From Gnetum montanum (lineage: Eukaryota > Streptophyta > Gnetopsida > Gnetales > Gnetaceae): 64,000 nt of DNA. Position 1 is the stretch's first letter, and each line of letters starts with the position of its first letter. A model generated the notes under the pieces. That model worked only from the letters and a program-made list of their open reading frames with translations. It made no database searches and was not told where the DNA came from. A program made the position numbers and the translations under genes. The DNA lies in assembly GCA_015680685.1 (NCBI GenBank), contig MNCI01004755.1, forward strand, positions 288,347-352,346, given 5' to 3'. Below are positions 43,997-55,012 of the stretch, piece after piece.

Positions 43997-45350
43997 AGTT
44001 TCTCCCTCCTCTTCCTTCAAGTGCACTGAGAAAGTTACAACATTTCTAGAAATTTCAAGAAACTCTAGTCTAGAGATGGACATCGCAAGCTCCTTAGCAC
44101 TAGAATTTGTTCTTGCAAGCACCTGATGTCTTTATGTAGAAAATAGCAAGGTAGTTTCCTCTAGCCAACTGATAGTTCTTATAACTTTGTTTAGATGGCT
44201 AAGTACTGGATGTTAAACTAATGGTTTCCCACCATCTACTAAATCCTATTGTTGCTACAACTATTGCTCATGGAGTTTCTGGAGGCTTTCTACATCTGTA
44301 GGAACTCTAGTATGGTCTCTCTTATAGGTGGTTGTGGTGGTGGCCTCTCCTCCTCTAGCAACTTTTTTGCTACCTTATCCTTCATCATATCCTACCATGA
44401 TGTGGTAGGAGCATGATGAACCGTATCATTAGCATAGCAAGCTATGCCTTCCCTTTTGCAAAGTTTTCTGATGAGGCATAGAAAGGGAAGTGTCTTTCTT
44501 CCTTTTTCATTTTTCTTGAAGCACTTTTCTATCTCCAGATAGATGAACTGTGGAAGGTTGATAAGGAACTTGCAACTTAGAACAACACATGCATGGTCAG
44601 AGAAGGCTATGACCTTGCTTGACCTCACTATGGGGTTTAGGTTATAGGTCATGATTTTGAAATAATCATGCTCCACCTTTATGAGTGCACCATACTTCTT
44701 ATGGTGCACTCCATAGTAATGTTAGATCCATTCTTTGTTAATATCTAAATCTACTTGGTTGAGATCTCTGCTAATGTTGCCCTAGTATCAAGTAAATCAA
44801 GGACCTCTACAATGGCCTTAATCAAGTAGGAGAATATGATATCTTTGATTTTGATAGACTAGCCTTCTTGCCAATTGTTCCAGAATAGGTAAGTCTCCTG
44901 CATGTAGCATTCTCCACTAGAGAAGAGAATGGGCTACACTAGAGATCCTTATAGTTGACTATGAACTTTCTCTAGTGTCAATTTCAAGAAGGATCCAAAG
45001 TTCAATTCTTGAAGAATGAAACTTTGAACCTCCTTGGATTTGATTTTTTTGAGGCAAGTCTCCATTAGTATGACCTTGAAGTTAGGCCTTGGCAGTTAGG
45101 CCTTGGCCTAATAGTTGCATCATGCCTAGATTGGCAAGTTTCTGTGATGGAAATCTACTAGATAGATTCCACATCAAGCTCCTCTCAAAGATGTCCTATC
45201 ACATGCATTGCCTTGACCTCTTGGTCTTTAGACTATTGTGGTTTTTGCTAGCTCCTTTTGCCTCTTAGGCACTTTTCCCATAGCTAGGAATGACCTCATA
45301 TTGATGATCCTCTCTTTGGTGCAATCTATGATCACAAACATAACCTTGGA
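43997..45350 (-). pseudogene. Element F extra ORF (plant transposon-protein type)
   Basis: The open frame 44709-44392 (105 residues) reads MHHKKYGALIKVEHDYFK, PIVRSSKVIAFSDHACVVLS, LINLPQFIYLEI and GRKTLPFLCLIRKLCKREGI. The last stretch resembles the conserved (L/P)PFPSLITxLC motif of the 'putative plant transposon protein' family, found as an additional ORF in Athila/Tat-type elements. Downstream the frame continues brokenly (DKVAKKLLEEERPPPQPP). Its role in the element is not known. It appears cut by Copia-2 and by Gypsy A/B, with further pieces at 38384-38724 and 24240-25631. Confidence 0.5.
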
Positions 45351-45359
45351 TTATCATTT

Positions 45360-45660
45360 TAGTTTATAATCATTGGCATAACATATAACACTTGGTAATC
45401 CTAGTAGTGGCCATTTGGTACACCTAGTAATTATCACTTGATAACCCAGTAGTATTAATACTAGTTTATGATGTGTATGGTAAGTGGGAACAACTACTTA
45501 TGTTAGGATAGTTAGTTACTAGAATATATGAGTAGTTAATTAGTTAATCATTAAACCTTCATTTATTCCATGTTGCACTTAGGATAAAAAAACATAAAAA
45601 TAAGTATAAAAATAGATATCATAAGCCATCAACAAGAGTTCATGATCACCTCCAAAGGAC
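45360..45660 (+). repeat. Fragment of an H/F-type LTR in inverted direction
   Basis: 'cttggtaatcctagtag', 'atgtgtatggtaagtggga' and 'tgcacttaggataaaaa' match the reverse complement of the element F LTR and the plus strand of solo LTR H (54610-54720). Opposite to F, so not one of F's own LTRs. No ends visible. Confidence 0.6.
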
Positions 45661-46870
45661 AACCACCACTCCAAGTAGAGAAGAAAAGAGAAGCAACAAG
45701 AGAGAAAGGGCATTAGTTAGAGGTGTACCTTCAGGCATGGGTAACATGTCTCTAGCCTCATAACCAATGCTTGTAGCCCATTATTGTGTCCAAGGGATGT
45801 GCTTTGAATTCCCATTCTTTTTTTATTTTTCATGGGAACCACATCATGCAAAGACATGCTTCCTATTATAGTCAATAGTAGGAGTGGTGAGAGACCAATG
45901 AGAATGTCCAAAATACTTAGGAAGGAAGTTGGGTATAGAAGGTAATAAATTTCCTTAAAGCCACACCCTTGTCTATTCCACTTGATCCATTCCAACTTTT
46001 TTATGTACCAAAAACATTATTTCTTTTTAAGTTGCACTTATGAAAGGACCTCATGTATCCAAGATGAACAACACTATAGAATTAAGTGGAATGGGTGGAT
46101 GATGTGCACTCAATGCTTGATACCATTAGAAAATTAATTCTTCATTAATCAATGACATAATTCTAAGGTAAATCTAGTCATTGCATGATTAATCCAAACA
46201 TTAAATAAAATATTAATGAACTTTCAATAGTAGTGGTAGCTATGGCAAGAGCACAAGATTCCTAATGAACAAACAGATATGAAAACAACACTTAAGGAAA
46301 GGTAGAAAAGATAAAATATATAAGATAAGGTGCAAAATGTTCAAGAAAATTGAGAAATATATAAATAATGGTGTAAAAATATTTTGAACAACTAAGCACC
46401 CTTCATAGAAGTTAACATGGATGGCCATCTTCCCCATGACTAAGTTGAAAGGAGGAGATCTGAAAGATAGAACGTGCTTGTTCATCATTTGAGGTGTTCA
46501 TGTTACTAGTTATCCTTGGTTCAAGAAAAGGTCTCACTTGTTGAATGTTAACTAGCAACCATTTATCTAGGCTTGAAGGATGGTAAATTATCAGGGTCCC
46601 AAAAGAAAAAGTTGTATAAATAATATAAGGTCCTTTCAATAGCATTTGGAATTTTGTTCATTGTGGTACATGCATGGGGTTCCAATAAAGAACATTATCT
46701 TCTACTTAAAATTTAACTTTTCTTATTCTCAAGTCATGATGTTTTTTCATGTGTGCTTTTGCAATTCATTCATTGACAAGGCTACTAATCAGTTCTCTCC
46801 TAGTACATTTAATATCACTAACCATTCTCTTTGTGTTAGACTTAGATCAAGGCTAAGTTCATAAGCCGTT
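45661..46870 (-). other. Element F, region after integrase, no clear product
   Basis: Short minus-strand frames (45995-45717, 46488-46240, 46645-46412) show no known motif. At about 46410-46640 the sequence may hold the decayed end of integrase. AT-rich. Confidence 0.35.
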
Positions 46871-47600
46871 GAAAGTGTACAGAGCTCTACCTAAATTGCA
46901 AGAGTGGCCATTTTTCCATACACTAAATCATAAGGAAAATAACTAATAGAAAGCTTCCAAGTTGACTGATAAGCCCATAGAGCATCATTACACTTTGTGT
47001 TCCAATCATTCCTATATTTACTAATAGTTCATGTTCGTATCCAAGTTATCTTTCTTTTTGTGACTACTACTTAACTGTTAACTTGAGGATGGTATTGAGT
47101 TATTAGTTTGTGTTCCACCCCTAACCATTGCATCAATTTCTGAAAAATTGCACCTATAAATTATGTTCCATTATCAAAAATAAGTGTCCTTGGCACACCA
47201 AACCTGTTTACCACATTCTATTGTACAAAACATATCACCATAGAGGATGAAGAATCAGTGATAGTGGTAGCTTTAGCTCATTTTGTGCAGTAGTCAACTA
47301 CTACAATGATGTATGCCTTTTCATTGAGCATGGGGTTGATAAAACCTATGAAATCAATGTCCCAAAGATCAAAAGACTCCAATGGTTGAATCCACTATTG
47401 GGATTCCAAAAGTTGCATAGTCATCCCTCCAACTTATTTACAACATTTGCACAAACGAGAGAATTGATGAGCATCCTTAATGATGGTTAGCCAATAATAA
47501 TCTATCATGAGGATTTTAATGGTCATCCTCCTTCCAATGTAATGGCCCCCACAAGGGCCTTCATGGCCATCCTAGAGAACTTGAAGTTTATTATTGTTGG
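46871..47600 (-). pseudogene. Element F integrase
   Basis: Minus strand in order: RRMTIKILMIDYYWLTIIKD, then CKCCK, the zinc-binding HHCC part; SFDLWDIDFIGFINPM with the first catalytic Asp; YIIVVVDYCTK; VPRTLIFDNGTXFIGAIF with the second catalytic Asp (about 47170-47215); then HKLITQYHPQ and NDALWAYQSTWK. The catalytic Glu region reads VVTKRKITWI, where the usual Glu before the N/V motif is not visible. Several stops. Gypsy type, since it follows RNase H. Confidence 0.8.
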
Positions 47601-47757
47601 GGATGCACCATCATACCAAGTCATTAGCACAAACCTTATAAAGGTTGTCCCTAATTTCTAAGTAGTACTTGTCTTGGTAAAAAAATTATTATTTCTTTTA
47701 GCTATCCCATTCATGTAGCATTTCTTGAGTGAGTAGATAGTTGAGGAATTCATCATA

Positions 47758-48078
47758 CTAATTGGAACCCTTAAAACCTTGCACTTTAATAGCTCTAGTA
47801 AATAGGAGTTCATCTAGAAATTGGTCAGATAAAGGCCCCTCATCCTCTTTGCTATCCCATAATAACTTAGATAATTCATCAATGACCAAATTCTTAGTTT
47901 CCTTCCTATCCACCATGGTGGGATTGAACTCTTGTAGAATTACTAGCCACCATATGATACAAGGGCTCACCATTGGTTTGTTCATGAGGAATTGGATAAC
48001 ACTATGGTTTGTGTCTACAAAAATTTGATATCCAAACACATATTGCCTAAATGTTTCTAAGGCACACACCACTACCAT
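47758..48078 (-). pseudogene. Element F RNase H
   Basis: An open frame of 106 residues: VCALETFRQYVFGYQIFVDT, NHSVIQFLMNKP, IIWWLVILQEFNPTMVDRK and NLVIDELSKL, the second half of Gypsy RNase H (degrades the RNA strand of the RNA/DNA hybrid), with the Asp of VDTNHS and the late Asp of the ADxLSR-like motif kept. The first half lies in broken frames to 48.25 kb. Confidence 0.88.
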
Positions 48079-48099
48079 GAGCTTCTTTTATATAGTGGT

Positions 48100-49090
48100 G
48101 TAGTTCAATTTTTCTTCCATAATGCTTCAACTTCCATAATGGATGTAGTAAGGCTATGGTTTTTTTATCCAATTGTGTAAACATGGCCCCCAAAGTATAA
48201 TTGGATGCATTAGCAATAATGTGAAATGACTTAGACTAATTTAGAGCATGTAGAATGGAAGTTTCCACAAGCTTCTACTGTAATTGTTAAAATATGTTCT
48301 CACATTTCTTGATCCATGTGAAATGTGCATCCTTCTTAGTTATCTTAACCAATGGCTAAGTAATTTTTGAGAAGTTCTCAATGAATCACCAATAATATCC
48401 AATATGGCCAAGAAATGACTATATATATTTTACCATTTCAGGTTTCCTAGTGATTTCTTACATGACCTATACTTTTTTTGGGTCCACCTCAATCCCTTTG
48501 TTTGAAATTCTATGCCTTAGGACAATGCTTTTCTAGACCATCAAATGGCTCTTTTGCAAGTTGAACTTCAAGTTAGTCTCCATACATCATTGAAGCACCT
48601 GTTCAAGATGGTCCAAGACTTGCTCAAATGTGACACCAAAAGTAGAGAAGTCATCCATAAAGACCTCTACTCCACTACAAATTTGCTATTGGAAAATATT
48701 AAGGACCAGCCATTGAAATGTAGCAAGAGCATTAGATAGGCCAAATGGCATCTTTTTATATACGAAAGTTTCCGAGGACTTGTGAATGTAGTTTTGGCCT
48801 AGTTCTCTAGTGTGATCTACATTTGATTATAGCCACTATAACCATCCAAAAAGTTGTAATAGCAATGCCCTACTATGGTGTTCAACACTTAATTAACAAA
48901 TGGTAACAAAAATCGATCCTTGAAGGTTGCCATGTTTAATAGTCAAAAATCTATGTAGACCCTCCATTACCTCCCTTTTTTAGGTACAATTATGAGTAGA
49001 CTAATCCATGTTGTATCCTCAATCAACTAGATGAACCTAGCCTTGAGGAGTTATTCAACCTCCTCTTTGAAAAACTACTTCAGTTTGGGA
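48100..49090 (-). pseudogene. Element F reverse transcriptase
   Basis: Frames on the minus strand read KMPFGLSNALATFQ, then VEVFMDDFSTFGVTFEQVL with the catalytic FMDDF (48647-48661), SIVLRHRISNKGIEVDPKKV and FLGHIGYYW. FMDDFSxFG and the xIVLxHxIS motif are typical of the Athila/Tat branch of Gypsy. Several stops and frame changes; catalytic Asp-Asp kept. Confidence 0.85.
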
Positions 49091-49599
49091 TTCAATCTTT
49101 TCTACAACTACTTCTTTAGCTTGATGGAGGAGTCTGTATAGATGTGATGTTGGCATATCTATGGATCTATTACTATAAGTTCATGATATGACCAAGAAAA
49201 TGTTGTTGGCCATTTGTTTGCCACCTTTAACAACTTCTATTTTTGTTCTAGAGAAAGGTTGAACTTGATGATTATCAACTTGCCATTGGTGAGAAAGGCA
49301 TATTTCATAGTTACTAGTAAAGCCTTTAATTCAATGGGCTCTTATTTAAATTAATTAGGGATATCCAACTCTCCCTAATCCATGTCACTCTATGTGTAGG
49401 AGAGTTGATGATGAAGTTGCTCTATTTTGTCCATGTTTTCAATATAGGCACTGGTAATGCTCTTTAATGATTCCAAGCACATGGTGGATTCAACATAGTG
49501 ATTTGTTATCAACCACTGGGTATCCTCTTGTTTTATGATTGCTACATATATCCACCTTTGAATATCCATTTTTTCAGCACAGTAATTGCATGCTTCTAA

Positions 49600-50060
49600 T
49601 GATCTATCTTTGATTGTCCATAGTTTCTACATTTAATGACACCTTTTGTTACTGTATGTGATGCATGAAACCCTCTTCCAAACTTTTCCAAACTTATTTT
49701 TCTTGGAGACTTTCAAGGAAAGGTCTTCAGTCCCCATTATGGCATTGATAGTACTCAACCATGCCCTTTCCATGATGAAAGAGAAGTTCCCCTTATAATT
49801 TTTTACATGGATCATAACGAAATCAACAGGATAAGATCATCCATAGATGATGATCATAATGTGCTCCACTAGCCCCATAGGAACAGTGATGGACTAGTCT
49901 ACTAGATTGATTCTAATATTTCTCTTCTTTAAAGGAGGTAGGTTTCAAGTCTTATACATTTCTTGGAAGATTAAGTTCATCCTAGTACCTGAATCCAAAA
50001 GAGCTTTACATCGTTGATTTCCTACAATTTGTAAATAAATGAGGGAACTCCTAGGATCAA
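49600..50060 (-). pseudogene. Element F aspartic protease
   Basis: Minus strand: QRCKALLDSGTRMNLIFQEM (about 50020-49960) carries the Asp-Ser-Gly active site, and the open frame 49815-49633 (MIHVKNYKGNFSFIMERAWL) resembles the region leading to the final LxGRxW motif, here MERAWL. Stops between. Confidence 0.65.
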
Positions 50061-50699
50061 ATCATTTTCTAGAAAGATGAATAGTTTTTATCTAATTTGT
50101 GACTACATGGATCAACATAATGGTATGGATGTTGGAGGTCTTTGATTTGAAGGTGACTGAATGGTATTGTTAGAGGTAGAAATGACAAGGTTAACAACCA
50201 TGCTTGCTTGTGAGGGATTTGTGGGGCTATCAGTTTTGAAGAATGGTCTCTTATAAAGCTTTGGTTCAAAGCCACTCAAATGGATATCTAGTTGTAGATT
50301 TACCACCCTCACAACATTTCTATTCTATGGCTATGGTAAAATTTCACCCTACATGGATGCAGTAGGTGACAAGGGTATAGTTCATTATGATGTAAGAGTT
50401 GATGGATGTTGTGAAGGATAAAAGGAAAAAGGAGATTCCCACCTTGAAGAAGGTACTCTATAATATTCTAGAGGGTAGTAATGGTAAGGGAAGGAAGCAT
50501 GGCTAAAGAAGTCACAAGGGGACACATGTTATTGAACATAATATCCATAAGGTTCTAGCTAACAGTAGAGATACAACTTTTGTGATGATAGCATTCCCCA
50601 TGACTGTGGGTGTTGCCAATATTGATACTACTCCTGAGGTTAAGAAGGTGCTTCACTTGGATAATACATTGATTGATGGAACTTCTACCTATAGTTGCC

Positions 50700-52700
50700 T
50701 TTAGAAAAGGCAACCACTTGGGTGCTTACTTTTTTGCAAATTTTGGATTCAACACATACATCCCAGACTCTTACAAATGTGAAAATACTTGGTAACATCT
50801 CTTAGGATGTTCATATTAGCAAATCTCATACCCATCATCATCTATTTTAGAACCTACAATCTCTTCAACTACTTCAGCTTTATCCTTATTTTGAAAATAA
50901 CCCTACTCTATGTCCTTTTTCTTCTTCTTTCTTGACCACTACTTCCTTGGTCTTTTCATCTCTCTATGATTTGCAAAGCTTTTTGGAGCTTCTAATCCAA
51001 GAAGTACCACATTTTATCTACCTTAGTTTATATTTTAGTGATTGATTTTTGTATTGACAAGGTTTTCCTTTGCATCACTTCATCAAGTAGTGCCTCCCTA
51101 TCTAAGTCATATAAATGTACCTCTCTTTTATGAATGGAGAAATCCCTGTTATACTCTTTTGCACTTTCATAGTTTTTTAGCTCTCCTTTATCTTTAGCCA
51201 CTTCAACTATCATCCTTTGAATATAATTGACTTGCATCTCAAAAATTCTTCCTTAGGCATAAATCCTAAGGGTTTTCCTTTTTTTTGTTTCTAATTCCAT
51301 CTATAATATGACAAAGTTGTTCCCATTAGGAGTACCCATGGCTTGGGCATCAGTACAATAAGGAGTAGTACCTCCTTAGGGTCGCATGCAAGGATTCATG
51401 ATTTCCTTATTTCCATCCCTAGATTTTCCTTCATAAGTTAGGCACTCTGAAGTACATTTAGTACTTGTCATTAAAGAGTTCTAACATAGTACTACATCAA
51501 CAAAAGAATTCTAGTTCTAAAGAGTAATACCAAATTTCTACTTTCTTAGTGAGTGTCCTTGGGAATAATTTCAACTTTTACCATTCATTTTCTATGTTCT
51601 ACAATATATAAACATCATGAGAGGCTTGGAGATGATTTTATGGATTTGAATTATATTCCCCTTCAAATTTAGAAATATTATTCATATCCAATGTCTTGAT
51701 TCTACTATCTTTCTAATTCCTTGAAATTCTAACTACAAGCAAAGGCTCATCATAGTCATGATGATCATGATGATTCCTTTCATGGTTATGATATCTATGA
51801 TGAGTTCTTTTATGCCTTCAATATCTATGACACTCCTATTCCCCTTGTGGTTGTCCTTGGTTATAATCCTAATCATTTTGGCAATATTGGTGATCATTTA
51901 TATACTTCCAATCATCTCCATCCTAGTCTCGACTACTTTTCCTTCTATCTTAACTCATATTCCTCTTGTCAAAGTTTGAGGATGAAGATCAAGATGATGA
52001 TGAGAATGAAGAAAGAGAACTAGGGGAATGATGCCTACTAGTTTCCCTCCTTTAGTCACTTCCCAAATCCTTATGCTTTTCTTTGTCATTATTTTGATCA
52101 TTATCCTTTCCCTTAGATTATTGGATAGGATTCTTATCTTTTAAAGCCCCTAGCCATGATATCCAATTTTTCCATCACCAAGGTTCTCCAGAGTTGACTA
52201 TAGCCTTTGGTTTAGGATCTCCTTATTGAAGATAATAGGAGAATATGTGTAATTTGTTTGGCTAAAAAAGAATTCCTCACCCTCTTTGTGTTGTTGCAAG
52301 AATAAGTATGTTATGATCTTCTTGCCATTATAGCCCTCATATCATGCCTACATCTACCAATCCTACTTGAACTTGGTCTCAGTGGGTTGATAGTCCTTGT
52401 AGGTATAGTCAAGGACTTCATATTTTTAGTTAAGTGCAAAAATGCCAAACCTTATGAGATTTTTCATTAGCATGATGACAACAAATTAATCTTGAGGCAA
52501 CACTATGTTGCCTTCCATGCCCTCAAGCACATTTTTCATCTTCATGCAAGATGAAGGTGAAACCTAGATTATAGGGATCTAGATGAGAATAAATAACCCT
52601 CAGTTGTTGGGGTTTCTTTGAGACCTTTTTTTGTTGATTAAATCCATTAGTATGTGATGGAGATTCATCCCTATGAGAAGAAGCCATATTAGTAATAGAT
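50700..52700 (-). pseudogene. Element F gag
   Basis: Minus strand, with many stops: a start near 52687 (SSHRDESPSHTNGFNQ), a Ser/Arg-rich part at about 52070-51930 (RRETSRHHSPSSLSSFSSSS), then the Gypsy gag motif RIKTLDMNNISKFEGEYNSN (about 51690-51640), TKKVEIWYYSLE and LFNDKY. The open frame 51237-51028 (MIVEVAKDKGELKNYESAKE) belongs to its C-terminal part. The same motifs in the plus-strand gag of element E (NNIPNLEGGYNAD, VESWYNSLKPKS, LFNDKY) show the two are relatives. Confidence 0.7.
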
Positions 52701-52814
52701 ACAATGTATATTTTGGTATTTTAATCTTTTCATGGTTTGTCATTAAATGGTCTTTACAATGTCTTTATATCACTTCACAATCTTATCCTACTTAGCACAC
52801 TTAGCTAACCTAAA

Positions 52815-52832
52815 TCCTTAGCAATGGTGCCA
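52815..52832 (-). promoter_or_regulatory. Element F primer-binding site
   Basis: On the element strand TGGCACCATTGCTAAGGA lies one base from the 5' LTR. It resembles the Athila site TGGCGCCGTTGCCGGGGA with C-to-T/G-to-A changes. This fixes the direction of element F. Confidence 0.8.
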
Positions 52833-52833
52833 A

Positions 52834-53719
52834 TGATGAGTAGTGAGCTTATCCTATTCTTAATCATATGAATCACAAGCATGTACTAGCAATTTGGTTG
52901 AATTGCACAGACTTAGTTCCTAAGTTTGCCATAGTCATAAACTGTGAGTTAAGGAATCATGTGATCATTATCTTCCTAACTCACACTTATGCTATAGATG
53001 CATATGGTTAAGTATGAGCTAAGTCTTAGGATATCTATTTTTATAGTATTTTTATGCATTTTTATCCTAAGTGCATGGTGAAATAAATGAAGGTTTAACA
53101 CTTGACTAATTAACTACTCATATATTCTAGTAACTAAATATCCTAATATAAGTATCTATTTCCACTTACCATACACATCCTAAACTAGTATTAATGCTAT
53201 TGGATTACTAAGTGATGATTATTGGGTGTACCAAATGGCCACTACTAGGATTAACAAGCTGTATACGTTACACTCAAAGTGGTCATACTCATGTGTTCAT
53301 GGTTAAATGCATTCATTACTTAAGACATGGACTATAAAGTGCATTAAAAATATAGTGTGAATAAGAAAGATTAAACTATCCAAGTGTTGGAATGAATATT
53401 AGAAATCTCATCTTTATTTCTATTCATGCCAAAGTGTCCAAATACATGATGCTCAAATAAAGAGTTGTACAGTTTGTTTGATTCATACTATGGGCACTCA
53501 GAGGAAAATATTCTAACTCTAGGAAAATCAAATTACAAGAGCTTTGCTACACTATGAGCTTAACATGCCCTAAATGTAGTTGGTACAAATGTTCATATAG
53601 GATTCGCTTATATCAACATCGATGCATTTGTGTCAATAGATGTCATCATGCATGGATAGGGATATGTTCATGAGCTTGCGTTGACACATGTCTGTTGCCT
53701 ATCTAATGATGCTTCATCA
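52834..53719 (-). repeat. Element F 5' LTR (right end)
   Basis: Plus-strand ends TGATGAGTAG and GATGCTTCATCA (TGATGA...TCATCA). Matches 23384-24239 in the same direction. Next to it in element direction are the primer site and gag. Confidence 0.82.
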
Positions 53720-54214
53720 ATAATGATAAAGACAAAGAAAGTGAATCAAGATGTAAGAGAAGAGAATATCATGAGCATCAAAGTGACCACCACTACAATA
53801 GAGATCACAAAGCTAAAGACTATGAAGAACTTACATTGGCCACTCAAAGTATTATTTACATTAGAGAAGCAATATACATAACAACCAAGCATCTAAAAAA
53901 TAGTTGCATCAAGCAACATGATATGAATAATATTCCAAATTTAGAAGGGGGATACAATGCAGACCTACAACATCACCTTCAAGCATTTCATGAATCTTGT
54001 ATCCTATAGGATATAAAGAATGATTGGTAGAAATTAAAGTTATTTTTCAAAATACTCATAAAGGAAGTAGAAAGTTGGTACAACTCTTTAAAACCAAAAT
54101 CTATTAGAAGATAGAGCACCATGCTAGAACTCTTCAATGATAAGTATCAAACCTATTCAAGAGTATCCAACTTCAAAAAATAAATCTAAAGATGGAAACT
54201 AAGAACATATGAAT
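53720..54214 (+). pseudogene. Element E gag, right part
   Basis: Begins exactly where the F LTR ends and reads NDKDKESESRCKREEYHEHQ, MNNIPNLEGGYNADLQHHLQ, FKILIKEVESWYNSLKPKS and MLELFNDKYQTYSRV, a Gypsy gag capsid region in plus direction, related to that of F. It is interrupted by solo LTR H at 54220 and presumably continues after 55012. Confidence 0.75.
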
Positions 54215-54219
54215 CCCTT
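54215..54219. repeat. Solo LTR H target-site duplication, left copy (CCCTT)
   Basis: CCCTT directly before TGATGAGCC; identical CCCTT at 55008-55012. Confidence 0.93.
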
Positions 54220-55007
54220 TGATGAGCCACGATATCGCACATCCGCCACACAATATCGCATCCTGCCTCATCTTCTATAAATAAGAGGCGGTACCCTTTG
54301 TTTCGAGGAGTAAGACTTAGACCCTTAGCCAAACTCTTGCAATTTTATTACTCCAGAGTTAGAATAATTTCCTTGTGCCCACAGTAGGAGTCATAGAGTG
54401 AATGGATCTTTATTCGAGCAATTTGTACCTGAGCACACATTTGTGTACAAAAATAAAGACGAACATTATGATAAACCTTGCAGCATACAGATTAAGCTAA
54501 TTAGTAATTAATTATTGTTGAATGTTTAATGCTTTCCTAGTTAATTAATCTCTCTCTCAAACTTCGACTCTCTTAGTTAAGTACACTCAGTACAACTGCT
54601 TCAAACATGCGTGTAGCGCTTGGTCACCCAGTAATGATTAGCGTTTGGTAATCCCAGTAGCGTTGCACTGGTTCAGGATGTATATGGCAAGTGGGAACGA
54701 ATACTAGTGTTAGGAACATTTAGAACTTAGTTACTGAATAGTTAATGTAAGTTAGTCACTTAGTTCTCTCTCCCTTTCCTTTATTAGCAGAAGACATCAA
54801 AAAGGTAAAAGCTATAAAAATCATATACCTCAAGATTACTTAACCATACAACCATGACAATACAAGTAAGTTTGGGAAGACAATGATTGATTAACCTCGA
54901 GTGTTCCATTAAGGTGCGTAAGCACTTAGTCCTTGGAGTTCAACCGAATCACATGTGAAACACTCGTATTCATATGGTTGAGTATAGGGGTACCTTGCCA
55001 CTCATCA
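54220..55007 (+). mobile_element. Solo LTR H (788 bp)
   Basis: TGATGAGCCACG...GCCACTCATCA ends and a perfect CCCTT duplication, with no internal region: the product of recombination between two LTRs. TATAAATA at 54276-54283 and AATAAA at 54452-54457 place promoter and poly(A) signal in plus direction. ATATCGCA occurs twice upstream of the TATA box. It is richer in CG dinucleotides than its relatives at 45360-45660 and element F, so it is younger. Confidence 0.93.
54276..54283 (+). promoter_or_regulatory. TATA box of solo LTR H
   Basis: CTATAAATAAGAGGCGG, a standard plant TATA context, 56 bp from the LTR start and 169 bp before AATAAA. Confidence 0.75.
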
Positions 55008-55012
55008 CCCTT
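55008..55012. repeat. Solo LTR H target-site duplication, right copy (CCCTT)
   Basis: Identical to 54215-54219. Confidence 0.93.

Larger units (their letters stand above)
23384..53719 (-). mobile_element. Element F (Athila-like Gypsy), with nested insertions
   Basis: Inferred as one minus-strand element. F-type LTRs in the same orientation lie at both ends (23384-24239 and 52834-53719). Next to the right one is a primer site of the Athila type, and from there leftward come gag, protease, RT, RNase H, integrase and an additional ORF, the Athila order. Gag of another element (E) appears broken at the two outer borders. Removing the Gypsy A/B and Copia-2 insertions leaves about 12 kb, a usual Athila size. 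The duplication is not perfect (ATTAA at 23386-23390 against AATAA at 53720-53724), so the pairing is probable, not proven. Confidence 0.6.

Noticed and set aside
51758-51979. Plus-strand hydrophobic frame of 73 residues, Met/Ile-rich
   Set aside because: It is antisense to the His/Asp-rich gag region of element F; such complements always look hydrophobic.
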